11,643 nt of DNA. Source: Alphaproteobacteria bacterium. GTDB lineage: Bacteria > Pseudomonadota > Alphaproteobacteria > Paracaedibacterales > JAKBAR01. The stretch covers positions 1-11,643 of the forward strand of contig JAIESS010000092.1 of NCBI GenBank assembly GCA_019745755.1. Reading direction: 5' to 3'. Position numbers and translations under genes: made by a program. Shown in pieces: positions 1 through 7,795 of this stretch (position 1 is its first letter; each line of letters begins with the position of its first letter). Under the pieces are notes generated by a model that saw only the letters and a program-made list of their open reading frames with translations, ran no database searches and was not told where the DNA came from.

Positions 1-1053
1 CATCGTTTGAACACTGTAGTGGTGAAGAATGCGTTGTCGATGCTGTTTGCCAAGAGTTTGTCGTTCTGGGTATGAAAGCATCAGAAGGTGTTTGAGCTTT
101 TCATAGAGCTGATCGGCATTATCAAAAACAAGGGATGGATCATCCAGTAAAATCGCTGAGTCACCCACATTCGTTGCCACTGTCGGAATTTCACACGCCA
201 TGGATTCACCCACAGCATTGGGAAATCCTTCACCAAAAGATGAAAGAATGTGAACATCCAGACTGTTTAATACATCAGGAATATTATCGACAAGTCCAAG
301 GCGTTTAAGATTGGGCGGTGTGGTGGGAAATTCAGCTGTATCTGTACCCTTGCCCGCAATCACACAGTAAACATTCTCAAAATCTTTTGAGAGACGCTCC
401 ATGACCTTTAAGAAGGTTTCGTGATCCTTCATGGGATCAACCCGTGCAATCATGCCGACGACAAGAGCATCCTCAGAAATGCCTAAGGCATTCCTCATAC
501 TTTTGCGTGTATGGCTATTTGGGGAGAAAAAATCTGTGTTGATTCCATTGGGGATATGAACCCATTGCTTTGGTGTATACCTTAGTGCTTCGTGGGCAAG
601 ACGACCCGCATGAGAATTCGTAATAACAGCATAGGGAAGGAAGGAGAGATAGGATAAAAGTGTCACAACATAGCGGTTGCGTTTTGATTGCTGAAAAAGA
701 GGTTGAATATCTGAGCAACGAATATTCCATATAATACGAGGAACCCTGACAACTGTTCCTATAATTGTTCCAATTAAATCCCCATAATGGAGCCATGATT
801 GGAGAACATCTGGTTTTTCCTTGCGTAGAATTTTAAAAAGAGCCCAAAAGCCTTTGATATAGGATTTTCTGAAATGAACAGCATAGACAGGAATGCCTGC
901 ATCCATAAACGATTTCCCCAAATGGCCCTCATCACTGAGTGAGATCACACAATGTTTGAGGGGGGATACCATGCTTTGATTGAGGATAAGTGTAGCGAGT
1001 TGCCTCTCTGCTCCACCCATTCCAAGGCCTGGTAATATGTGAACAATTTTCAT
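1..1053 (-). CDS. GT4-family (GT-B fold) glycosyltransferase, 3' end cut by window edge
   Basis: An open frame of 351 codons runs from an ATG at 1053 to the left edge without a stop, so the C-terminus is missing. The N-terminus MKIVHILPGLGMGGAERQ is the typical first strand and glycine-rich loop of GT-B glycosyltransferases (GGAERQ at residues 13-18). A hinge-like segment with IPNGINTDFF lies at 167-176, followed by the second Rossmann domain beginning VVGMIARVDPMKD (198-210). The donor-nucleotide EX7E motif is present as E275 and E283 within SSFGEGFPNAVGES. The family moves a sugar from an activated nucleotide donor to an acceptor, usually in capsule, LPS or exopolysaccharide assembly at the inner membrane face. 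The sugar and acceptor cannot be told from sequence. No signal peptide or membrane anchor is seen, and no clear Shine-Dalgarno precedes the ATG. It lies 97 nt downstream of infB on the same strand and may be read through from it. About 20-40 C-terminal residues are probably missing, judged from usual family length. Confidence 0.9.
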   Translation of the reverse strand, partial: MKIVHILPGLGMGGAERQLATLILNQSMVSPLKHCVISLSDEGHLGKSFMDAGIPVYAVHFRKSYIKGFWALFKILRKEKPDVLQSWLHYGDLIGTIIGTVVRVPRIIWNIRCSDIQPLFQQSKRNRYVVTLLSYLSFLPYAVITNSHAGRLAHEALRYTPKQWVHIPNGINTDFFSPNSHTRKSMRNALGISEDALVVGMIARVDPMKDHETFLKVMERLSKDFENVYCVIAGKGTDTAEFPTTPPNLKRLGLVDNIPDVLNSLDVHILSSFGEGFPNAVGESMACEIPTVATNVGDSAILLDDPSLVFDNADQLYEKLKHLLMLSYPERQTLGKQHRQRILHHYSVQTM

Positions 1054-1097
1054 GAATCAATAACTTTGACACAGGGATGGAAAAATAGAGGGGGGGC

Positions 1098-1123
1098 ATG
1101 ACTGCCTAAAAAAAAGCAGTCAT
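1098..1123 (-). terminator. 8-bp hairpin with homopolymer loop after infB, possible weak terminator
   Basis: Perfect arms ATGACTGC (1098-1105) and GCAGTCAT (1116-1123) flank a 10-nt loop that is T8AG when read on the minus strand. It sits 27 nt after the infB stop and before the glycosyltransferase. The T-run is inside the loop and not after the stem, so this is not a standard intrinsic terminator. A G7 run (C7 on the transcript) at 1090-1096 follows directly. It could be a transcript-end processing or pausing element. The hairpin is certain as sequence; its function is a guess. Confidence 0.35.
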
Positions 1124-1150
1124 CCAACACATAATACGAATAACGCAATA

Positions 1151-3862
1151 CTAAAGTACCCGGGCGATGGACTCGATCTCGAAACATTCGATGACATCGC
1201 CTTGTTTTATATCATCATAGTTTTCAAAGGCCATACCGCATTCAAAGCCTTCTTTAGCTTCTTTGACTTCATCTTTAAAGCGACGGAGTGTTTTGAGCGT
1301 GCCTTCATGAATAACAACATCATCACGCAGCAAACGTACCTTAGCGCCACGTTTGACCATACCTTCTGTCACGTAACAACCCGCGATTTTACCGACTTTT
1401 GTGATGTTAAAGATCTCACGAATTTGAGCATAACCGAGGAAATTTTCTTTCAGCGTTGGGCTAAGGAGTCCACCAAGAGATGCCTTAATATCATCAATCA
1501 CATTATAAATAATGGAGTAGTAACGAATATTCACAGCATCACGACGTGCAATATCCCGTGCTTGAGGATTGGCACGTACGTTAAAGCCAATGATCATACC
1601 ACCGGAAGCGCGCGCAAGCGTCACATCACTTTCGTTAATGCCGCCTACAGCACCATGAAGAATACGGACTGTGACTTCATCATTTGCAAGCTTCATGAGG
1701 CTTCCCGTAATGGCTTCGAGGGAGCCTTGCACGTCTGTTTTGATAACAACGGCAAGTTCTTTGGCTTCTACGGTGGCCAGACGATTCATAATTTTATCCA
1801 TATTGGATTTGGAAATAGCAGCAGCCTTTGCTTCTTTTTCCTTATGTTCACGGTACTCGCTGACTTCACGTGCACGCGCTTCTGTCTCGACAACATAGAA
1901 CTCATCGCCCGCTGCGGGCAATCCATTGAAGCCAATGACCTCGATAGGTAAAGAAGGAAGAGCTTCATTGACTTTTTGGCCATGATCATTGACGAGAGCG
2001 CGGACACGACCCCATTCTTTACCAGCAACGAAAATATCACCAATTTTAAGGCTGCCGCGTTGAACAAGGACCGTCGCAACGGTTCCGCGACCACGCTCAA
2101 GCTTGCTTTCGATGACAACACCTTCCGCTGTACGGTTCGGGTTAGCCTTAAGGTCAAGAACTTCTGCTTGGAGAAGAATGGCCTCCTCAAGTTTATCCAA
2201 GTTCATGCGTTTTTTCGCAGACACCTCAATAGCAAGAACGTCGCCGCCAAATTCCTCTAAAACAACGCCATGCTGAAGCAATTCAGAGCGGACACGGTCT
2301 GGATTTGAATCAGGTTTATCTACCTTGTTAATGGCTACCACCATAGGGACATTGGCTGCTTTAGCATGGTTGATAGCTTCGATGGTTTGGGGCATAATGC
2401 CATCATCGGCTGCCACAACAAGTACCACAACGTCTGTGAGGTTAGCACCGCGTGCACGCATTTCTGTAAAGGCTGCGTGACCAGGGGTATCGATAAAGGT
2501 AATGCGTTGACCGGATTTAATTTGGACTTGGTATGCACCAATATGCTGTGTAATACCACCCGCTTCCCCGCTCACCACGTCTGTTTCGCGCAAAGCATCG
2601 AGAAGAGACGTTTTACCATGGTCAACGTGACCCATGATTGTGACAACTGGTGCACGGCTCATAAGATCAGTACCAGCGTCGTCTGCACCTTTGAGTCCAA
2701 TTTCAATGTCGGAATCAGAAACACGTTTTGGTGTATGCCCAAATTCTGTACAAACGAGTTCTGCTGTATCTGCATCAATGATTTGGTTGATGGTAACCAT
2801 CATGCCCATTTTCATCAATGATTTTACAACATCAGCACCACGCACCGCCATACGATTGGCGAGTTCACCCACACTCATGGTGTCAAGGATAATAACCTCA
2901 CGAACCACCATGACGGCCTCGGCTTGATTCATAGTTTGCTTATTCTTTTGCTTAGCGCGCTTGAAAGCTGCCATGGACCGTGTGCGCACAGCGATATCAT
3001 CATTGAGTGCACGTGTCAAAGCTGTCCCTGTAAGTTTACGCGGTAATGCAGCAACAGGGTCTGTATCTTTGCGTGCTGGTGCAACAGGGGCTATTTTTTT
3101 AGGTTCTGCAACTTTGTTGCTATGGTGACCATGGCCATGACTGCTTGGAGCTCGCTTCTTTGCAAGACCATTTTCATCCAAATCCTCAAAAGGTCCCACA
3201 AGGGGCTTTGGTGATTTGTATTCGTTTGATTTAAAAATCACAGGCTCTGATGATGCGGGCCTTGCTGCGGGTGTTTCCGTACGTTTCTGCTGTGTATAGG
3301 GTGTTCGCTCCGAACGTTGCTTGTCGTAGGATTGTGCTGCAGCAGGACGGCGGTCTGATGGGGTAGGCTCATTCCTGAATATGGTGGGTGACGCAGAGGA
3401 TGGCGCCTCAGACTGTGACGATGTTGGCGCAGCAGGGGACGATGCGGGTGCAACAGCATGGGGGGATGTTGGTGCTTCCTGTTCTGCTTTTTCTGCAACA
3501 TCAGTGGCATTGCTCTCTGTTTCTTGCGTCGAAGCAGAATCAGATGGAGCGGCTTTTTCTTCATAGGCTTTTTTATGAGGCTCTTTCATGGCTTCCTTGA
3601 CGGCGCGCATGCGGGACTCAAGTTCGTCTTTTGTAAAATGGGAGAAAACAGCCCGATCATCCTGACTCATTCCGGATGAATGACCTTGAGAGTCCGCTAC
3701 TTTATCACCAGGGGCACTGCGTTTTTTCTTGACTTCGACAGCAACAGTCTTTGACCGACCATGGGCAAAGCTTTGTCTTACCTGCTCTGAATCTGCAGGT
3801 TTTTTCAGGTCCAGCTTTTTGCCAAGTGTGAGTGTTGTTTTTTGTTTTGGCGTATCGGTCAT
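1151..3862 (-). CDS. infB: Translation initiation factor IF-2
   Basis: This GTPase brings initiator fMet-tRNA to the 30S subunit and promotes 50S joining in the cytoplasm. The 903-residue product has every expected part. The alphaproteobacterial N-terminal leader is at about 1-48 (RQSFAHGRSKTV at 29-40), followed by a long disordered Ala/Pro/Ser/Glu linker at about 50-310 with a His-rich patch near 241-248. The IF2_N domain is at about 318-380. The G domain starts near 404, with G1 GHVDHGKT (411-418), G2 GGITQHIG (435-442), G3 DTPGH (458-462), G4 NKVD (512-515) and G5 SAK (548-550). Domains II, III and the fMet-tRNA-binding C2 region follow to residue 903 (FECGMAFENYDDIKQGDVIE at 873-892). 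Length is normal for alphaproteobacteria. The ATG at 3862 gives the conserved leader; the Shine-Dalgarno is weak (GAAAG). It starts 16 nt after nusA with no ylxR between, and no rbfA follows. Internal starts for a shorter IF-2 isoform cannot be judged. Confidence 0.98.
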   Translation of the reverse strand: MTDTPKQKTTLTLGKKLDLKKPADSEQVRQSFAHGRSKTVAVEVKKKRSAPGDKVADSQGHSSGMSQDDRAVFSHFTKDELESRMRAVKEAMKEPHKKAYEEKAAPSDSASTQETESNATDVAEKAEQEAPTSPHAVAPASSPAAPTSSQSEAPSSASPTIFRNEPTPSDRRPAAAQSYDKQRSERTPYTQQKRTETPAARPASSEPVIFKSNEYKSPKPLVGPFEDLDENGLAKKRAPSSHGHGHHSNKVAEPKKIAPVAPARKDTDPVAALPRKLTGTALTRALNDDIAVRTRSMAAFKRAKQKNKQTMNQAEAVMVVREVIILDTMSVGELANRMAVRGADVVKSLMKMGMMVTINQIIDADTAELVCTEFGHTPKRVSDSDIEIGLKGADDAGTDLMSRAPVVTIMGHVDHGKTSLLDALRETDVVSGEAGGITQHIGAYQVQIKSGQRITFIDTPGHAAFTEMRARGANLTDVVVLVVAADDGIMPQTIEAINHAKAANVPMVVAINKVDKPDSNPDRVRSELLQHGVVLEEFGGDVLAIEVSAKKRMNLDKLEEAILLQAEVLDLKANPNRTAEGVVIESKLERGRGTVATVLVQRGSLKIGDIFVAGKEWGRVRALVNDHGQKVNEALPSLPIEVIGFNGLPAAGDEFYVVETEARAREVSEYREHKEKEAKAAAISKSNMDKIMNRLATVEAKELAVVIKTDVQGSLEAITGSLMKLANDEVTVRILHGAVGGINESDVTLARASGGMIIGFNVRANPQARDIARRDAVNIRYYSIIYNVIDDIKASLGGLLSPTLKENFLGYAQIREIFNITKVGKIAGCYVTEGMVKRGAKVRLLRDDVVIHEGTLKTLRRFKDEVKEAKEGFECGMAFENYDDIKQGDVIECFEIESIARVL

Positions 3863-3878
3863 CGTCTACTTTCACATT

Positions 3879-5417
3879 TTAATTAAACCAGTGTTCGCGT
3901 GCTTTCATAATCAAGGCATTTGCCTGATCGAGAGCAAGCGTATCATCGGCAAGCATTTCTATTAATTCATCACCGGATAGATCCGCAAAATCATCGCGGG
4001 TCTTAATACCATTTTTCACAAGCTTGATAAGATGAGTTGGGGAGAGCCCTTCGAGATCTATTAAATCTTTTTCAGCCCCAAGTGCCGCTGCTTCGCTCAT
4101 GTATTGAGTGTTTTTTGTGGATAGATACGTCATAGCACGATTTTGGAGTTCTGTGGCAATATCCTCATCAAACCCATCAATGCCAGCGAATTCTTCAAGA
4201 TCAACAGAAGCTATTTCCTCAATGGTTGTAAAGCTTTCTGCGACAAGGAGCTGAGCAATAATTTCATCTACATCCAGGGCTTCCATAAACAGACGAATAC
4301 GTGCGCCATTTTCTTCTGTACGACGTGCTGTTTCTTGATCTTCCGTGAGGATATCAATATTCCATGCCGTTAATTGGGAGGCAAGGCGTACGTTTTGACC
4401 GCGTCGTCCAATGGCAAGGCTGAGTTGATCTTCCGGTACCACAACATCCACGCGGTGGGAATCCTCATCGATCACAACTTTTGACGCTTCGGCAGGGGCC
4501 AAAGCATTCACAACAAACGTGGCAGGATTAGACGACCATGGAATAATATCCACTTTTTCCCCTTGAAGCTCGGCGACAACGGCTTGGACACGCGATCCAC
4601 GCATACCCACACAAGCACCAACAGGATCAATACTGTGATCTGGGGAGAAAACAGCCATTTTTGCGCGACTTCCAGGGTCACGCGCAATGGCTTTTACCTC
4701 AATCACACCATCATAAATTTCAGGGACTTCTTGCTCAAACAAGCGTGCCATGAACCAAGGATGCGTTCTTGATACAGAGATCATAGGACCTCTTGCATTG
4801 GGATTTACTTCTGTCACATAAGCGCGAATACGATCCCCTGCTTGAAAGCTTTCACGAGGAATGACATCATCACGCTTCATGATCGCTTCCGCACGCCCTA
4901 CTTCAAGGATGACATTTCCAAACTCCACGCGCTTTACAATACCACTGATGATATGACCAATACGTCCTTGGAATTCTTCAAAAATTTTTACGCGCTCAGC
5001 ATCTCTCACCTTTTGAACAATGACCTGGCGGGCACTTTGTGCTGCTACACGACCAAACTCAATGGGAGGAAGAGGGTATACGATGACATCACCGGGTACA
5101 TGATGATTAAGATCTGGATCTTTTTGAACGTGGCTGAGAGGAATCTGCGTTACCTCGTTTTCAAGCTCATCGTCGATGACAACCGTAATATGCTTTTGAA
5201 TTGTCACACTTCCTGTGGCACGGTCCACAACAACATGGATATCATGCTCAAAACCGAACTTAGCTTTGGCTGCCTTCAAGATTGCCTGCTCCATAGCAAC
5301 AATCACTTCATCTCGTTCAATGCCTTTTTCCCGTGCAACAACTTCCGCGACCTGCAATAGCTCATGGCGTGGTTGAGGGGGTAATTGTTCGTGAAGTTTA
5401 ATCTTTCGACTTGCCAC
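3879..5417 (-). CDS. nusA: Transcription termination/antitermination factor NusA
   Basis: NusA binds RNA polymerase and nascent RNA, controlling pausing, termination and antitermination and coupling transcription to translation. The 512-residue protein shows the NusA N-terminal RNAP-binding domain (about 17-140, with ELLQVAEVVAREKGIERD near 19-36). An S1 domain is at about 150-216 (GHIISGIVKRVEFGNVILEVG, ending MISVSRTHP). KH1 is marked by GACVGMRGSRV (267-277) and KH2 by AIGRRGQNVRLA (335-346). Two C-terminal helix-hairpin acidic repeats lie at about 380-435 and 450-510, as in proteobacterial NusA. The chosen start is a GTG at 5415-5417, preceded by AAGGGA at 5425-5430 with a 7-nt gap. The start overlaps the 3' end of rimP by 20 nt, which suggests translational coupling. 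The first ~16 residues (MASRKIKLHEQLPPQP) are a slight extension over the usual alphaproteobacterial N-terminus, but no ATG/GTG nearer to the domain has a ribosome site. Confidence 0.97.
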   Translation of the reverse strand: MASRKIKLHEQLPPQPRHELLQVAEVVAREKGIERDEVIVAMEQAILKAAKAKFGFEHDIHVVVDRATGSVTIQKHITVVIDDELENEVTQIPLSHVQKDPDLNHHVPGDVIVYPLPPIEFGRVAAQSARQVIVQKVRDAERVKIFEEFQGRIGHIISGIVKRVEFGNVILEVGRAEAIMKRDDVIPRESFQAGDRIRAYVTEVNPNARGPMISVSRTHPWFMARLFEQEVPEIYDGVIEVKAIARDPGSRAKMAVFSPDHSIDPVGACVGMRGSRVQAVVAELQGEKVDIIPWSSNPATFVVNALAPAEASKVVIDEDSHRVDVVVPEDQLSLAIGRRGQNVRLASQLTAWNIDILTEDQETARRTEENGARIRLFMEALDVDEIIAQLLVAESFTTIEEIASVDLEEFAGIDGFDEDIATELQNRAMTYLSTKNTQYMSEAAALGAEKDLIDLEGLSPTHLIKLVKNGIKTRDDFADLSGDELIEMLADDTLALDQANALIMKAREHWFN

Positions 5418-5934
5418 TGGTTTGTCCCTTTTTTACTGAGTAATTATCGAAATCAATATGTAGTTTAGCATTTTTAATAAGATCATACGGAATATCAAAG
5501 GTTAATAATAGCTCACCGTTATCTTTCTCTTTACCCTCCGCATCGACACTGACATTAATAACGGTATCATTTGCGTGATTCAGGTATGCTATGAATCTTT
5601 TCCTACTATGAACAGCTTCTGTCAAGTTTAACTTGACGTCATTTCCAGAAAAGCGCACAAAATCCTTTGGTTTAACGAGGGGGCGATCCATTCCGGGGGA
5701 AGATACTTCAAGCGTATACGCAAAAGGAAACGGGTCTTCCACATCCAATAGTGTCGATGAATAACGGCTTACTTTTACGCAATCATCAAGGGTTACCTCT
5801 TGGTCATCCATGCGCTCAATCATAATTTGAACAACCTTGCGTTGCCCCCCAGAAATCTGAAGACGCACAATCCCGTACCCTTCATGGGTGAGAGACGGTT
5901 CTAGTATATGCTCAACTTTTTCTTCTAAATTCAA
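5398..5934 (-). CDS. rimP: Ribosome maturation factor RimP
   Basis: RimP binds the free 30S subunit and assists its late assembly. The 178-residue product has the usual two-domain layout: an N-terminal alpha/beta domain starting LEEKVEHILEPSL, and the family signature YTLEVSSPGMDRPL at 73-86, followed by an Sm-like C-terminal domain (about 90-165). The tail GQTSGKSKD is short and basic. The start is a TTG at 5932-5934: an in-frame TAG lies just upstream at 5944-5946, no ATG is available before the conserved N-terminus, and AGGA at 5942-5945 is 7 nt away. It is the first gene of the rimP-nusA-infB operon and overlaps nusA by 20 nt. The position directly before nusA confirms the identification. 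Confidence 0.96.
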   Translation of the reverse strand: MNLEEKVEHILEPSLTHEGYGIVRLQISGGQRKVVQIMIERMDDQEVTLDDCVKVSRYSSTLLDVEDPFPFAYTLEVSSPGMDRPLVKPKDFVRFSGNDVKLNLTEAVHSRKRFIAYLNHANDTVINVSVDAEGKEKDNGELLLTFDIPYDLIKNAKLHIDFDNYSVKKGQTSGKSKD

Positions 5935-5987
5935 TCGTCGTTCCTAAAGCGAGAATCCCCTCATCAGGTATTCCCATATAATCATAT

Positions 5988-6010
5988 ATCCCTAAGCAAA
6001 ATGTAGGGAT
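5988..6010 (-). promoter_or_regulatory. 7-bp dyad/hairpin in the rimP leader region
   Basis: Perfect arms ATCCCTA (5988-5994) and TAGGGAT (6004-6010) enclose a 9-nt centre. The dyad covers the putative -10 box of the promoter proposed for the rimP operon. It could be a repressor site, or an RNA hairpin if transcription starts further upstream. Only the symmetry is certain. Confidence 0.35.
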
Positions 6011-6028
6011 CCAGCACTTAAAATTCAA
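6000..6028 (-). promoter_or_regulatory. Candidate promoter of the rimP-nusA-infB operon
   Basis: On the minus strand TTGAAT (6023-6028) and TACATT (6000-6005) are separated by 17 nt; each matches the sigma-70 consensus at four of six bases. Transcription would begin near 5993, about 60 nt before the rimP start. The 161-nt gap between the methyltransferase stop and rimP has no clear terminator, so read-through from upstream is also possible. Confidence 0.4.
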
Positions 6029-6095
6029 GCCCAATCATACATGACACAAGAATAAATGTGAAAAGGTATTTTTGTAGGGTGTGATAATCGCATCC

Positions 6096-6935
6096 TTAAG
6101 GTGACGCTGTTCTTGCAATCACATGACACTGTTCAAAAATATAAAAAAGATCTGGATGGTTTAGGGGGAGATCTTTGAGCTGTTGCTTAATGAAATCTGA
6201 TTCCTCTTCTTTCATAAGGCCAATTTTGATGTATTTTTCTGCCATTTCATGGAAAGATTTAGAATACACCGTATTGAACGGAATCACAGGTATGCGGTAA
6301 TCTGTTCGGTACACCTCAACGACTGTATACCCTGCATCTTCATAAAGTACTTGAAGGTCCTGTCCAATATTATGATTAACACAAAGATGAGCTGCCATTT
6401 TTTGTCGAAGTACTTTTGTGCGTTCGATGATATCACAGGTGGGCTCTGTATAGACTTCATCCAAAATGGACTCCTGTCCCACACTTGCTCCGCCTGGTTT
6501 AAGGTATTGTTTTATAATTGCAACAGCTTTTTCTGGTTTTTTCAGATGCATGAGCACATAGCGTGTATAAATAATGTCAGCCTTAACATCAGGCAGTGTT
6601 AAAGCATCGAGAATATCACCTTGAACATAGGTCACATTGAAGAGTCCTGCTTCCTCCATCGCACTTTGTGTGACGGTAAGTTGGTCTTTGCTAATATCAA
6701 TAGCATAGACATGGCCCTCTTTCCCCACTTGTTCCGCAAGATATTTTGTCATGGAGCCACTGCCGCATCCAACATCAAAGACAATCTGACCCTTTGAAAG
6801 GCCAGCTCTTTTAAGCTGTGCCATGGAGTTTTCTTTCATGACCTCATTTTGTTGATTGAGACGCTTCGCAGCTTCTTCTCCTGTGCCCAACACATATGTA
6901 TTGCTTCCGTGAGAGGGAACGATTGCAGCTTTCAT
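6096..6935 (-). CDS. Class I SAM-dependent methyltransferase, substrate unknown
   Basis: The 279-residue protein has the Rossmann-like methyltransferase core. Motif I is IVFDVGCGSGSMTKYLA (51-67), the ribose-binding acidic residue is D80 in HVYAIDIS, the adenine-side motif is GDILDA (106-111), and motif IV-like YTRYVLMHLKKPEKA covers about 123-137, followed by YLKPGG (144-149). These residues bind S-adenosylmethionine. The overall pattern is that of UbiE/ArsM-like small-molecule methyltransferases, but the substrate-binding C-terminal half (about 160-279) shows no motif I recognise. There is no signal peptide, so it is probably cytosolic. The ATG at 6935 is chosen because a perfect AGGAGG at 6942-6947 lies 6 nt upstream; a TTG one codon earlier would be only 3 nt from it. 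It follows ybaB by 27 nt on the same strand and is probably co-transcribed with it. This is the strongest ribosome site in the window, suggesting good expression. Confidence 0.88.
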   Translation of the reverse strand: MKAAIVPSHGSNTYVLGTGEEAAKRLNQQNEVMKENSMAQLKRAGLSKGQIVFDVGCGSGSMTKYLAEQVGKEGHVYAIDISKDQLTVTQSAMEEAGLFNVTYVQGDILDALTLPDVKADIIYTRYVLMHLKKPEKAVAIIKQYLKPGGASVGQESILDEVYTEPTCDIIERTKVLRQKMAAHLCVNHNIGQDLQVLYEDAGYTVVEVYRTDYRIPVIPFNTVYSKSFHEMAEKYIKIGLMKEEESDFIKQQLKDLPLNHPDLFYIFEQCHVIARTASP

Positions 6936-6941
6936 CAAAGG

Positions 6942-6947
6942 CCTCCT
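6942..6947 (-). promoter_or_regulatory. Strong Shine-Dalgarno AGGAGG deciding the methyltransferase start
   Basis: AGGAGG on the minus strand, 6 nt before ATG 6935, favours this ATG over the adjacent TTG at 6938. Confidence 0.8.
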
Positions 6948-6962
6948 AAAAATTTTGAATTT

Positions 6963-7283
6963 CTAAAGTTTAAACCCTGGAGGGAGAGGCATTCCTTCTG
7001 TTACCTTGCCCATTTCGTTGGCGCTAAGAGCCTCGACCTTTGTTCGAGCGTCATTGATTGCTGCTGTGATGAGATCTTCCAGCATTTCAATGTCATTGGG
7101 ATCCACAATTTTGGGATCAATTTTAATTTTGCGTACATCAAACTTGCCATTCATGGTGACTTCGACCATGCCGGCACCAGAATTTCCTACGATTTCTGTT
7201 GCGGCTAATTTTTCTTGAGCTTCTGCCATTTTTTGCTGCATTTTTTGGGCTTGCTGCATGAGCCCTTGCATATTCTTAAACAT
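6963..7283 (-). CDS. ybaB: YbaB/EbfC family nucleoid-associated DNA-binding protein
   Basis: The 106-residue product has the family's full length and features. A Met/Gln-rich N-terminal helix, MFKNMQGLMQQAQKMQQKM, forms the dimeric tweezer arms that grip DNA; a beta-sheet core GAGMVEVTMNGKFDVRKIKI covers about 36-55; the conserved DPNDIEMLEDLITAAINDA helix is at about 61-79; and the C-terminus MPLPPGF is conserved. The protein binds DNA without strong sequence preference and affects nucleoid structure and gene expression. The ATG at 7283 has AGGA at 7290-7293, 6 nt upstream. In many bacteria ybaB lies between dnaX and recR; here neither is beside it, and the gene is paired with a methyltransferase and faces a divergent plus-strand region. 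Confidence 0.95.
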   Translation of the reverse strand: MFKNMQGLMQQAQKMQQKMAEAQEKLAATEIVGNSGAGMVEVTMNGKFDVRKIKIDPKIVDPNDIEMLEDLITAAINDARTKVEALSANEMGKVTEGMPLPPGFKL

Positions 7284-7369
7284 TATTGTTCCTGTGTTTT
7301 ATTGATATTGCCCTAAGTTACCATTTTCAGGATGATTGTGAAATGAGAATTGATGCACCTTTCTTGTAG

Positions 7370-7398
7370 CGTATACATAATCTTGCATAAGCAAGCAA
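7370..7398 (-). promoter_or_regulatory. Candidate promoter of ybaB-methyltransferase unit, with a small dyad in the spacer
   Basis: On the minus strand TTGCTT (7393-7398) and TATACG (7370-7375) are 17 nt apart, with three and four consensus matches respectively. Transcription would start near 7363, 80 nt before ybaB. A 5-bp dyad CTTGC-ATAA-GCAAG (7382-7395) overlaps the spacer and the -35 end, a place where a regulator could bind. The match is modest. Confidence 0.3.
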
Positions 7399-7419
7399 TC
7401 TGTTAATTGAATATTAATT

Positions 7420-7752
7420 ATGTTGAAAAACAGCCAAACAATGTATTTTAAAACGCTAGAGCATAGAAGCGTTACGTTTAGTCTGATGCATCTAATAGTG
7501 AGTTTTAATGATTTTATTTATCTACTTGTTGAAATTACCAGTATTTCGGAGTCAGAAAAAGAAAGGATCAATAAAGATTTTCGGGGGCTGTTTAACCCCC
7601 ATTATTACCCTGAGCTATACCAAGACGATGAAGTTTTAGGCGATATATCTGATATTTTAGAAGATGTCGACGACTTTTTAAGTGATTCATCAATCTTCGA
7701 TGAGATCTCACTATTGACCTTACCACGTCGTTCTTGTAAAACTCCTTCTTGA
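7420..7752 (+). CDS. Hypothetical 110-residue ORF, doubtful or a gene remnant
   Basis: An open frame runs from ATG 7420 to the TGA at 7750-7752. The product has a hydrophobic patch near residues 20-40 (SLMHLIVSFNDFIYLLVEI) and a strongly acidic second half with many Asp/Glu (about residues 68-95). No family is recognised, there is no signal peptide of normal form, and no Shine-Dalgarno precedes it. An alternative ATG lies at 7441. It sits between divergently transcribed ybaB and the exported-protein gene at 7861. If it is not a gene, 7284-7860 is a 577-nt non-coding region holding only the candidate promoters and dyads listed here. The ORF also contains a GGGGG/CCCCC hairpin at 7583-7600. It could be a small protein, a degraded effector gene, or chance; I lean to real-but-unproven. 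Confidence 0.35.
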   Translation: MLKNSQTMYFKTLEHRSVTFSLMHLIVSFNDFIYLLVEITSISESEKERINKDFRGLFNPHYYPELYQDDEVLGDISDILEDVDDFLSDSSIFDEISLLTLPRRSCKTPS

Positions 7753-7795
7753 TCATAACTACGTCTATTGGTGGAAAAAAACGATAATAAAACTA

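Noticed and set aside
515..796. 93-codon minus-strand ORF
   Set aside because: It is an out-of-frame shadow of the glycosyltransferase gene, whose frame is open from 1053 to the edge with all family motifs.
1202..1951. 249-codon plus-strand ORF inside infB
   Set aside because: It lies antisense to the clearly conserved IF-2 C-terminal half; its product has no recognisable domain and is a by-product of infB codon use.
4842..5360. 172-codon plus-strand ORF inside nusA
   Set aside because: Antisense to the conserved NusA N-terminal, S1 and KH region; no domain and no ribosome site.
5935..6095. tRNA gene upstream of rimP, as found in some proteobacteria
   Set aside because: No cloverleaf, no GGTTCGA-like T-arm and no CCA end could be found in this gap.
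6936..6938. TTG as the methyltransferase start
   Set aside because: It would sit 3 nt from AGGAGG, while the next codon, ATG 6935, has the ideal 6-nt spacing.
7583..7600. GGGGG/CCCCC hairpin as a terminator
   Set aside because: No T-run follows on either strand close to the stem, and it lies inside an open frame.
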